From contig CBESOB010000179.1 in NCBI GenBank assembly GCA_965530995.1, positions 1 through 5,812 on the forward strand: 5,812 nucleotides of DNA, in the 5' to 3' direction. A program made the translations under genes and the position numbers. The notes beneath the pieces were generated by a model, which saw nothing but the letters and a program-made list of their open reading frames with translations, did no database searches and had not been told where the DNA came from. Shown here one piece after another: positions 1 to 5,812 of the stretch (its first letter is position 1; each line of letters begins with the position of its first letter). Source of the DNA: JABABD01 sp965530995 (GTDB taxonomy: Bacteria > Bacteroidota > Bacteroidia > Flavobacteriales > Flavobacteriaceae).

Positions 1-1
1 T

Positions 2-45
2 AAAAAAGCGAGCCTCCCGATAACTATCGGGAGGCTCGCTTTTTT
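2..45. terminator. Bidirectional intrinsic terminator after infB
   Basis: The arms 2-22 and 25-45 are perfect reverse complements, 21 bases each. The realistic RNA form is a stem of about 19 pairs with a six-base loop. The core is GC-rich (GCGAGCCTCCCGA) and flanked by six As on the left and six Ts on the right, so each strand reads as a GC-rich hairpin ending in a U-tract. On the minus strand it lies 37 bases past the infB stop and should end the rimP-nusA-infB transcript. The symmetry suggests it also stops a converging plus-strand gene left of the window, but that gene is not visible. The bases between it and infB (46-81) are AT-rich and hold nothing I recognise. Confidence 0.93.
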
Positions 46-81
46 AATTTATGACAATTATACTTTGTGCAAATTATCGTT

Positions 82-2805
82 TTACTTCAATTTTTTCTTG
101 ACCTCAACTTCTTGGAAAGCTTCAATAACATCACCTTCCTTAATATCGTTGTAATTCTTGACTTGTATACCGCAATCGTAACCCTTGGCCACCTCTTTTG
201 CGTCATCCTTAAATCTCTTTAGAGAAGCCAATTCACCTGTATATACCACGACACCATCCCTGATTAGCCTAACGCCAGAATTCCTGAAGATCTTACCATT
301 AGTCACCATACAACCTGCAATACTTCCTATTTTAGATACTTTGAATATCTCACGAATTTCAGCCGTTCCTGTAATCTCTTCTTTAAGTTCAGGTGATAGC
401 ATTCCTTCCATTGCATCTTTTACATCGTTGATGGCATCATAAATAATCGAGTACATCCTGATATCTATTTCTTCCTTATCTGCAATTTGACGCGCATTAC
501 CCATTGGTCTCACATTGAAGCCAATGATAATGGCATCAGAGGCTGTTGCCAATAATACATCACTTTCTGTAATAGCTCCAACACCTTTATGAATAATATT
601 AACCTGAATTTCTTCAGTAGATAGTTTCTGGAAAGAATCTGTTAATGCTTCTACTGAACCATCCACATCTCCTTTTAGGATGATATTCAGCTCTTGGAAA
701 TCACCTAATGCAATACGTCTGCCAATTTCATCCAATGTAATATGGCGTTGTGTTCTAACAGATTGTTCACGCTGCAACTGACCACGTTTTGTAGCAATTT
801 GTTTTGCTTCACGCTCGTCTTCAAACACATTGAACTTATCACCCGCTTGTGGCGCTCCATCCAATCCTAATATTGATACAGGTGTAGCAGGACCTGCTAC
901 TTGCACCTCTTTACCACGTTCGTCAGTCATGGCTTTCACCTTACCGCTATTCTTACCGGCAAGCACATAATCACCAACTCTCAAAGTTCCGGCTTGCACA
1001 AGAATTGTGGATACGTACCCTCGCCCTTTATCTAAAAAGGCTTCAACAACGGTACCAACAGCAGGTTTATCTGGATTGGCTTTCAACTCTAAAAGTTCAG
1101 CTTCCAAAAGCACTTTTTCTAATAGTTCTTTTACGCCTGTTCCCACTTTAGCTGAAATGTCATGAGATTGGATTTTTCCACCCCAATCTTCAACCAATAA
1201 ATTCATTTGAGCCAAACCTTCTTTAATCTTTTCTGGATTAGCGTCTGGCTTATCAATTTTATTAATGGCAAATACTATAGGTACGCCTGCAGCTTGAGCA
1301 TGTGAAATAGCTTCTTTGGTTTGAGGCATGATGCCATCGTCTGCAGCTGCCACAATAATTGCGATATCTGTGACTTGTGCTCCACGAGCACGCATCGCCG
1401 TAAAGGCTTCGTGACCAGGTGTATCCAAAAACGCTATTTTCTGTCCATTCTCAAGTGTTACACCATAGGCACCGATGTGCTGAGTGATACCTCCAGATTC
1501 TCCAGCGATTACATTCTCCTCACGTATATAATCCAACAAAGATGTTTTACCGTGATCCACATGCCCCATGACCGTAACTATAGGTGCTCTTGGTTTAAGA
1601 TCTTCCGGTTTATCTTCTATTTCTTCAATCGATTCTTCAATATCTGCGGTCACGAATTCTACTTCGTAACCAAATTCTTCTGCGACGATGGTCAATGTTT
1701 CAGCATCCAAACGCTGGTTCATTGTTACCATCATACCAAGAGACATACACGCAGAGATGATATCCGTTACACTCACATCCATCATGGTTGCAACTTCATT
1801 TGCTGTGACAAACTCCGTAACCTTCATTACCTTGCTTTCTGCTTGGGCCTGCTCTAGGTCTTTTTCAGTCTGCTCCCTATGTTGGTCTCTTTTTTCTCTT
1901 CTGTATTTCGCTCCTTTTCCTTTAGAGGCCTTTCCTTGAAGTTTCTCTAGAGTCTCACGAATTTGTTTTTGTACATCTTCTTCACTTGGCTCCTCCTTCT
2001 TAACGACTTGTGGCCGACGACCAACCCCTGTGCCAGGTTTCCTTGCTTTAAATCCTTCTCTTCTTTTGTCAGCGCCAGTGCTTCCTGGCTTCCCACCGTC
2101 GGTCTTCGAGATACGTCTTCTTTTACGCTTATTATCTGAAACACCCCCTTTTTTCTCGTCCTTTTTCTTCTCGGGTTTCTTGAATTGGGTTAAATCTATT
2201 TTATCACCTGCGATTTTAGGTCCTGTAAGTTTTTGATACTTTGTTGCAACCCTCTCATCTTTTACTTCCTCTACAATCTTCTCCTCAACTTTTGCTGGCT
2301 TTTCAACTTTCTTGGGCGCCACTTTTTTCACCACTACTTCTTCTACAACCTTTTTTGGCGCTTCTTCTTTTTTCGCAACTGGTTTTTCCTTCTTTGGTTT
2401 TTCAAGATCGATCTTACCAACTTGTTTTGGTCCAGTTAAAGTTCCCCTAGCCTTCACCACTTCTTTCTCAACTTTCTCAACTTTCTCAACTTTCTCGACT
2501 TTCTCAACAATCTCAACCTTCACCACTTCTTTCACTGGCTCAGGCACCAAGACTTTTTCACGCTCTTCGCGAAGTGCTTCTTTTTCTTTTAGCTTGGCCT
2601 CACTAACCTCTTTAGACGCCACTTTTTTACTCGCATCCGTTTCAAACTCATCTGAAAGGACCTGATAAACATTGGCACTTATTTTGGTGGTAGGACGTGC
2701 CTCGATCTCAATGCCCTTGGAATTCAGGAATTCCACGGCACGATCTAGCGAGATATTGAGCTCACGTAATACCTTATTTAATCTCATTGTGTTGACTTCA
2801 GCCAT
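82..2805 (-). CDS. infB: Translation initiation factor IF-2
   Basis: This GTPase brings initiator fMet-tRNA to the 30S subunit and promotes 50S joining in the cytoplasm. Of 907 residues, about 1-55 form the small IF2 N-terminal domain (RLNKVLRELNISLDRAVEFL). Residues 60-325 are a charged Lys/Glu/Val linker with a VEK repeat (about 102-114) and a basic patch (NKRKRRR, 225-231). A second N-domain spans about 328-385. The G domain follows, with G1 GHVDHGKT (414-421), the G2 Thr441 in GGITQHIG, G3 DTPGH (461-465), G4 NKID (515-518) and G5 SAK (551-553). Beta-barrel domain II, domain III and the tRNA-binding C-terminal domain complete it, so all catalytic motifs are intact. The long linker is normal for Bacteroidota. 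The ATG at 2805 (MAEVNTMRLNK) fits the family; Met7 is a possible alternative. No Shine-Dalgarno site is seen. It is the last gene of the operon, 28 bases after nusA. Confidence 0.98.
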   Translation of the reverse strand: MAEVNTMRLNKVLRELNISLDRAVEFLNSKGIEIEARPTTKISANVYQVLSDEFETDASKKVASKEVSEAKLKEKEALREEREKVLVPEPVKEVVKVEIVEKVEKVEKVEKVEKEVVKARGTLTGPKQVGKIDLEKPKKEKPVAKKEEAPKKVVEEVVVKKVAPKKVEKPAKVEEKIVEEVKDERVATKYQKLTGPKIAGDKIDLTQFKKPEKKKDEKKGGVSDNKRKRRRISKTDGGKPGSTGADKRREGFKARKPGTGVGRRPQVVKKEEPSEEDVQKQIRETLEKLQGKASKGKGAKYRREKRDQHREQTEKDLEQAQAESKVMKVTEFVTANEVATMMDVSVTDIISACMSLGMMVTMNQRLDAETLTIVAEEFGYEVEFVTADIEESIEEIEDKPEDLKPRAPIVTVMGHVDHGKTSLLDYIREENVIAGESGGITQHIGAYGVTLENGQKIAFLDTPGHEAFTAMRARGAQVTDIAIIVAAADDGIMPQTKEAISHAQAAGVPIVFAINKIDKPDANPEKIKEGLAQMNLLVEDWGGKIQSHDISAKVGTGVKELLEKVLLEAELLELKANPDKPAVGTVVEAFLDKGRGYVSTILVQAGTLRVGDYVLAGKNSGKVKAMTDERGKEVQVAGPATPVSILGLDGAPQAGDKFNVFEDEREAKQIATKRGQLQREQSVRTQRHITLDEIGRRIALGDFQELNIILKGDVDGSVEALTDSFQKLSTEEIQVNIIHKGVGAITESDVLLATASDAIIIGFNVRPMGNARQIADKEEIDIRMYSIIYDAINDVKDAMEGMLSPELKEEITGTAEIREIFKVSKIGSIAGCMVTNGKIFRNSGVRLIRDGVVVYTGELASLKRFKDDAKEVAKGYDCGIQVKNYNDIKEGDVIEAFQEVEVKKKLK
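2463..2516 (-). repeat. Nine-base tandem repeat inside infB (VEK repeat)
   Basis: On the plus strand the unit CTTTCTCAA occurs five times in a row (2463-2507), the fourth copy with a single change (CTTTCTCGA). A decayed sixth copy, CAATCTCAA, sits at 2508-2516. In infB frame it codes for repeated Val-Glu-Lys in the flexible linker, around residues 98-114. A nine-base unit keeps the frame, so gain or loss of copies would change linker length only. Confidence 0.9.
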
Positions 2806-2833
2806 AAATTGCGCTTAATATACCTAATTTAAA

Positions 2834-4066
2834 CTATTCTTCGAATTCTTCTTTCAGGATTCTTACAACTTCTATAATAGTTTCTTCTTCTAAATCTGTT
2901 CGTTTCACCAAATCACCAACTTCTTGTTCCAAGACACTTTTTGCAGTATCCAACCCAGCTTTTTTGAGCTCGTCTATGATCCAGCTCTCAATTTCGTCTG
3001 AGAACTCTGTTAACTCCACATCCTCTTCAGCACCTTCTCTGAATACATCAATTTCATACCCTGTTAACTGACCTGCTAATCTAATATTATGTCCTCCCCG
3101 TCCTATGGCTTTTGAAACTTCTTCTGGTTTCAATATCACCTCAGCTCTTTTAGTATCTTCATCAATCTTAAGTGAAGTCACTCTCGCTGGACTCAATGCC
3201 CTTGTAATGAATAATTGTAAATTATTCGTGTAATTGATCACATCAATATTTTCGTTGCCAAGTTCTCTAACAATCCCGTGGATTCGCGACCCCTTCATAC
3301 CGACACAAGCTCCAACAGGGTCTATTCTATCATCATAAGAATCTACCGCTACTTTTGCTTTTTCACCAGGGATTCTAACAACTTTCTTCACAGTGATCAA
3401 ACCATCAAAGACTTCCGGAATTTCTTGTTCAAATAATTTTTCCAAGAAAGTCGGTGAGGTCCTGGACATAATAATTGCAGGCTTACTTCCTTTAAGCTCT
3501 ACACTTTCTATGACACCTCTTACATTATCTCCCTTTCTGAAAAAATCTGATGAGATCTGCTTGTCTTTTGGAAGAATGATTTCATTTCCATCATCATCCA
3601 ATAAAATAATCGCCCTATGACGAATGTGATGAACTTCAGCGGTATAAATTTCGCCTACTAGATCCTTGAACTGCTTATAGATATTTGTATTATCATGCTC
3701 ATGGATCTTAGAAATAAGATTCTGTCTTAAAGCCAGGATCGCACGTCTTCCAAGATCTTCAAGTTTCACTTCTTCCGACACATCTTCACCGACTTCAAAA
3801 TCTGGTTCTATCTTCTGTGCTTCTGTTAAAGAGATCTCCTGGTTTTCATCTTCAACTTCTCCATCAGCGACAACGATCCTATTCCTCCATATCTCTAAAT
3901 CTCCTTTATCAGGGTTAACAATGATATCAAAGTTATCATCATCTCCATATTTTCTTTTTAAGGCACTCCTAAAAACATCTTCTAAGATGGCCATCAGTGT
4001 TACACGATCAATTAATTTATCGTCCTTGAATTCTGAAAAAGAGTCTATTAACGCAAGATTTTCCAT
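2834..4066 (-). CDS. nusA: Transcription termination/antitermination factor NusA
   Basis: NusA binds RNA polymerase and nascent RNA, promotes pausing and hairpin-dependent termination, and takes part in antitermination. The 410 residues show the N-terminal polymerase-binding domain (about 1-130), an S1 domain (about 135-202), KH1 (about 205-285) with GMKG at 256-259, and KH2 (about 290-345) with GRGG at 322-325. The family core PVGACVGMKGSRI is intact at 250-262. The acidic tail (about 346-410) has room for only one helix-hairpin-helix-like unit, so the protein is shorter than the roughly 495-residue E. coli NusA, which ends in two acidic repeats. This shorter form is usual outside Proteobacteria. 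The ATG at 4066 starts MENLALIDSF, typical for the phylum. AGAGAGG lies only one base before it, too close for a standard Shine-Dalgarno. It starts 10 bases after rimP and is followed 28 bases on by infB. Confidence 0.98.
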   Translation of the reverse strand: MENLALIDSFSEFKDDKLIDRVTLMAILEDVFRSALKRKYGDDDNFDIIVNPDKGDLEIWRNRIVVADGEVEDENQEISLTEAQKIEPDFEVGEDVSEEVKLEDLGRRAILALRQNLISKIHEHDNTNIYKQFKDLVGEIYTAEVHHIRHRAIILLDDDGNEIILPKDKQISSDFFRKGDNVRGVIESVELKGSKPAIIMSRTSPTFLEKLFEQEIPEVFDGLITVKKVVRIPGEKAKVAVDSYDDRIDPVGACVGMKGSRIHGIVRELGNENIDVINYTNNLQLFITRALSPARVTSLKIDEDTKRAEVILKPEEVSKAIGRGGHNIRLAGQLTGYEIDVFREGAEEDVELTEFSDEIESWIIDELKKAGLDTAKSVLEQEVGDLVKRTDLEEETIIEVVRILKEEFEE

Positions 4067-4076
4067 ACCTCTCTAA

Positions 4077-4541
4077 TTAAAATTTTATTTTGACTTTTGC
4101 TTCTGCAATATTCTTATAAGCAAATTTTACTTGTTTCTCTACTGTTATTTTTCCTTTGCCTACTGGCTTTGGCTCTCTCACTTTCCATTTAAGCGTTATC
4201 TCATTGTCATCGACATCAAACAGTTCGCCTTCAATTTTAGGATTATCATTGGTTTTAACTTCCAATGTTCTACCTAGATTCTTTTTATACTGTCGAATTT
4301 TTGTCATGGGTTCCGTTGCTCCAGCTGAAGCGACTTCAAGTGAAAAATCTTCATCTTCCCTATCTAAGTTATTCTCGATCGCACGACTAATGAATATGCA
4401 ATCATCCACCGTCACACCCTTATCTCCATCGATAATTACTTTAATATGGTTTGCTCCAGAAACAGTAAGATCTATCAAGAATAAATCTTCTCTTTCTTCA
4501 AAACCTTTATTAAGCAAGTCTTCAACTACCTTTAGCAACAT
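4077..4541 (-). CDS. rimP: Ribosome maturation factor RimP
   Basis: RimP binds the free 30S subunit and assists its late assembly. The protein has 154 residues, the usual length. The N-terminal alpha/beta domain (about 1-83) carries the conserved block GVTVDDCIFISRAIE (42-56) and LEVASAGATEP (68-78), the counterpart of the family's LEVSSPGxxxP. RQYKKNLGR (83-91) leads into the C-terminal SH3-like domain (to 154), which ends in a basic tail. It is the first gene of the operon and starts at an ATG preceded by the A-rich sequence ATACTAAAA without a Shine-Dalgarno, as expected in Bacteroidota. A further upstream ATG (minus strand, 4578-4576) is out of frame with rimP, so it cannot extend the protein. 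Identification is firm from both sequence and gene order. Confidence 0.96.
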   Translation of the reverse strand: MLLKVVEDLLNKGFEEREDLFLIDLTVSGANHIKVIIDGDKGVTVDDCIFISRAIENNLDREDEDFSLEVASAGATEPMTKIRQYKKNLGRTLEVKTNDNPKIEGELFDVDDNEITLKWKVREPKPVGKGKITVEKQVKFAYKNIAEAKVKIKF

Positions 4542-4550
4542 TTTTAGTAT

Positions 4551-4576
4551 AAAAAGAGGGGACTTTTCGTCCCCTC
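4551..4576 (-). terminator. Terminator-like hairpin in the rimP-nusA-infB leader (putative attenuator)
   Basis: On the minus strand GAGGGGAC, loop GAAAA, GTCCCCTC forms a perfect eight-pair, GC-rich stem (4576-4569 with 4563-4556). It is followed directly by five Ts (4555-4551) and then ATACTAAAA and the rimP ATG. The form is that of an intrinsic terminator with a short, interrupted U-tract. No minus-strand gene lies upstream within the window, because the neighbour at 4695 is divergent. The hairpin therefore sits inside the operon's own leader if the promoter at 4601-4631 is right. On the plus strand no T-run follows it. A role in attenuation is inference; it could also affect translation or RNA stability. 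Confidence 0.7.
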
Positions 4577-4600
4577 ATGATATCTTTTCTTACAACGCTG

Positions 4601-4631
4601 CAAATATACAACATTATCTCAATATTCCAAA
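4601..4631 (-). promoter_or_regulatory. Bacteroidota-type promoter of the rimP-nusA-infB operon
   Basis: The minus strand reads TTTG (4631-4628), a 19-base spacer, then TATATTTG (4608-4601). This matches the -33 TTG and -7 TAnnTTTG elements of the primary sigma factor in Bacteroidota, at normal spacing. Transcription would begin near 4594-4597, giving a leader of about 55 bases that contains the hairpin at 4551-4576. The start site is inferred from the motif. Confidence 0.75.
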
Positions 4632-4694
4632 GCCATAAATATGTCATTTTTTATTTGTAAATTTAGGAATAACCAACTTTTAAAGTTATAGTCT

Positions 4695-5522
4695 ATGCTT
4701 CAAAAAATACTTGTACCTACAGACTTTTCACCACTTGCCGAGAATGCCCTTAAAATTGCCGCACAATTAGCAAGGGAATATGAGAGTGAAATTTATTTAT
4801 TGCATATGCTGGAACTACCTTTGTCGCAAATTGATGCAATGAGCACTCATAGTGATCTTCCAGAAGCCATGTTTTTCATGAAATTAGCACATAAGCGTTT
4901 TGAAGACACCATGGAGAATGATTTTCTTGAAGGCCTTAAGGTTCACGAAACTGTTAATTTTCATGAAACGGCCGAAGGTATTCTTGAAACATGTAAAGAG
5001 AATGACATTGACCTAGTGATCATGGGGTCTAATGGCTCAAGTGGTTTTAAAGAAATGTTCATTGGTTCTAATACCGAAAAAGTAGTACGGACCTGTGAAG
5101 TACCGGTGCTAGTGGTCAAGAATGAATCCTCCGCATTGAATATCAAAGAATTTGTATACGCCTCTTCTTTCACTGAAGAGAATAAAAAACCATATAAAAA
5201 AGCGGTGCTATTGGCCAATAATTTTAAGGCTAGAATGCATTTGTTAGTAATTAATACCGTCAATAATTTCTATACAACATCTGAAGCCGAAGACATGATG
5301 AATGGTTTTGTAGCTGCATCTGAACCTGATAGTTTCACCATGAATATATATAACGATGAGACTATTGAAAAAGGCATCCTGAATTTCTCTAAACTCATAG
5401 GAGCCGATTTAATAGGAATGAGCACGCATGGCAGGCAAGGATTGGCTCATTTCTTTAATGGAAGCATAAGTGAAGATCTAGTGAATCATGCACGAAGACC
5501 CGTCATCACTTTTAAGATGTAA
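4695..5522 (+). CDS. Tandem-domain universal stress protein (UspA family)
   Basis: A cytoplasmic protein of 275 residues with two Usp domains, a common layout in Bacteroidota. Domain 1 (about 1-143) opens with KILVPTDFS, containing Asp10. It carries the full nucleotide-binding signature G111-x2-G114-x9-G124-Ser125 and ends in VPVLVV, so it probably binds ATP. Domain 2 (about 148-275) is weaker: Ser158 stands where domain 1 has Asp10, and the signature reads S243-TH-G246-x9-G256-S257, with Ser in place of the first Gly. It ends in RPVITF. The exact stress or partner is unknown; proteins of this family usually affect survival under starvation or other stress. The ATG at 4695 begins directly at the first beta strand, so the start is well placed. 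No Shine-Dalgarno and no good TAnnTTTG promoter are seen upstream. It diverges from rimP across 153 bases and converges on a tRNA gene. Confidence 0.95.
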   Translation: MLQKILVPTDFSPLAENALKIAAQLAREYESEIYLLHMLELPLSQIDAMSTHSDLPEAMFFMKLAHKRFEDTMENDFLEGLKVHETVNFHETAEGILETCKENDIDLVIMGSNGSSGFKEMFIGSNTEKVVRTCEVPVLVVKNESSALNIKEFVYASSFTEENKKPYKKAVLLANNFKARMHLLVINTVNNFYTTSEAEDMMNGFVAASEPDSFTMNIYNDETIEKGILNFSKLIGADLIGMSTHGRQGLAHFFNGSISEDLVNHARRPVITFKM

Positions 5523-5523
5523 A

Positions 5524-5565
5524 TTAGATGTTAGATGTTAGATGTTAGATGTTAGATGTTAGATG
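5524..5565 (+). repeat. Six perfect tandem copies of TTAGATG
   Basis: The seven-base unit TTAGATG repeats six times without a change, starting two bases after the usp stop codon. A related sequence, TTAAGATG (5512-5519), overlaps the last codons of the gene. The unit length is not a multiple of three and brings stop codons on both strands, so it is not coding. Perfect short arrays like this are prone to copy-number change by slippage. Confidence 0.97.
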
Positions 5566-5636
5566 AAAAAATAAAATCCTGATTAAATCAATGAACAAGA
5601 TCCAAAATTTGCAGGCTCACTAGAGCACCCTTTGGC

Positions 5637-5680
5637 GGAGTTTATATTGAGAATAGTCGAAAATACTCAGGATAAACTTC
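5637..5680. repeat. Imperfect palindrome in the gene-free stretch after usp
   Basis: GGAGTTTAT (5637-5645) pairs with ATAAACTTC (5672-5680), nine pairs with one G-T wobble. After a symmetric 2x2 internal loop, TGAG (5648-5651) pairs with CTCA (5666-5669), closing a 14-base loop that contains AGTCGAA. It resembles palindromes with AGTCGAA and TCAGGATAAACTTC that I recall being scattered between genes in flavobacteria, so this may be a decayed copy. Only weak T-richness follows on the plus strand, so it is a poor candidate terminator for usp. The rest of 5566-5702 shows no gene. Confidence 0.45.
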
Positions 5681-5702
5681 TCTTCACATGATCATTATTA
5701 CG

Positions 5703-5740
5703 CAAAACAAAAAACCCCATTCAAAAAAAAGAATGAGGTT
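5703..5740 (-). terminator. Intrinsic terminator after tRNA-Gln
   Basis: On the minus strand AACCTCATTC (5740-5731), a loop of eight Ts, then GAATGGGGTT (5722-5713) form a ten-pair stem with one G-T wobble. The T-rich tail TTTTGTTTT follows to about 5703. It starts 11 bases past the 3' end of the tRNA-Gln gene and suits termination of that transcript. No T-run follows on the plus strand, so it probably does not serve usp. Confidence 0.85.
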
Positions 5741-5750
5741 AACATTTTAG

Positions 5751-5812
5751 TTGGCCTACTAGGGATCGAACCTAGACTCTTTGGTACCAAAAACCAATGT
5801 GTTGCCAGTTAC
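5751..5812 (-). tRNA. tRNA-Gln (anticodon TTG), 5' end cut off by the window edge
   Basis: Read on the minus strand, the anticodon stem is TTGGT/ACCAA with loop TTTTGGT, giving anticodon TTG (5790-5788) for Gln. The T arm is CTAGG-TTCGATC-CCTAG (5775-5759). The acceptor 3' strand is TAGGCCA (5758-5752) and the discriminator base is A (5751). The D-arm 3' strand ACAC and the loop AACTGGCA are present, but roughly the first 11 bases (5' acceptor strand and start of the D stem) lie beyond 5812. The next bases are CT, so CCA is not encoded and must be added enzymatically, as is usual in Bacteroidota. Confidence 0.93.

Noticed and set aside
1321..1857. 178-codon plus-strand open frame opposite infB
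   Set aside because: It lies wholly inside the intact infB gene. Its translation is rich in Cys, His and Phe and looks like no known family, as expected from reading the reverse of a coding strand.
2312..2665. 117-codon plus-strand frame rich in Ser, Thr and Phe opposite infB
   Set aside because: It is the antisense image of the Lys/Glu-rich IF-2 linker; the repeated FSTFST pattern simply mirrors the VEK repeat.
4556..4576. Hairpin at 4556-4576 as a plus-strand terminator
   Set aside because: No T-run follows on the plus strand, and no plus-strand gene ends before it. The T-run is on the minus-strand side.
4156..4638. 160-codon plus-strand frame across rimP and into the divergent spacer
   Set aside because: It overlaps the well-supported rimP on the opposite strand and runs through the promoter and leader hairpin. 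There is no family resemblance.
4650..4688. Promoter for usp (TTTATTTG at 4650, TAAATTTA at 4658, TAAAGTTA at 4681)
   Set aside because: Each matches TAnnTTTG only in part. The first two lack a TTG at normal distance upstream. The third has a TTTG 23 bases upstream but a poor -7 element and would leave almost no leader. None is good enough to annotate.
4961..5263. 100-codon minus-strand frame opposite usp
   Set aside because: It is the antisense shadow of a well-conserved Usp gene and resembles nothing itself.
5524..5565. CRISPR array
   Set aside because: The units are seven bases long and directly adjacent with no spacers, so this is a simple tandem repeat.

Overview
The window is a core-genome segment from a member of the Bacteroidota, most likely a marine-type flavobacterium (class Flavobacteriia). 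Support for this comes from the AT-rich sequence, the near absence of Shine-Dalgarno sites before the start codons, a promoter of the Bacteroidota type (TTTG, 19 bases, TAnnTTTG), a tRNA without an encoded CCA end, and the sequence character of IF-2, NusA and RimP. The genus cannot be fixed from this window.

From left to right: a perfect, probably bidirectional terminator (2-45); then, all on the minus strand, infB (82-2805), nusA (2834-4066) and rimP (4077-4541), which form the classical rimP-nusA-infB operon transcribed right to left. Gaps between its genes are only 10 and 28 bases. Its promoter lies at 4601-4631, and the short leader holds a hairpin followed by five Ts that looks like an intrinsic terminator or attenuator placed just before rimP. 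Across a 153-base divergent spacer, a tandem-domain universal stress protein gene runs on the plus strand (4695-5522). The stretch after it (5523-5750) has no gene. It holds six perfect copies of a 7-base repeat, an imperfect palindrome and a minus-strand terminator. The right edge cuts through a minus-strand tRNA-Gln (anticodon TTG).

The operon couples ribosome maturation (RimP, 30S assembly), transcription elongation and termination (NusA) and translation initiation (IF-2). The stress protein is transcribed separately and nothing in the sequence ties it to the operon. No mobile element, CRISPR array or unknown multi-gene system is visible. The most interesting signal is the terminator-like hairpin in the operon's own leader, which could let NusA control its own synthesis. 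Lesser points are repeats and degenerate motifs inside infB, the stress gene and the gene-free stretch.
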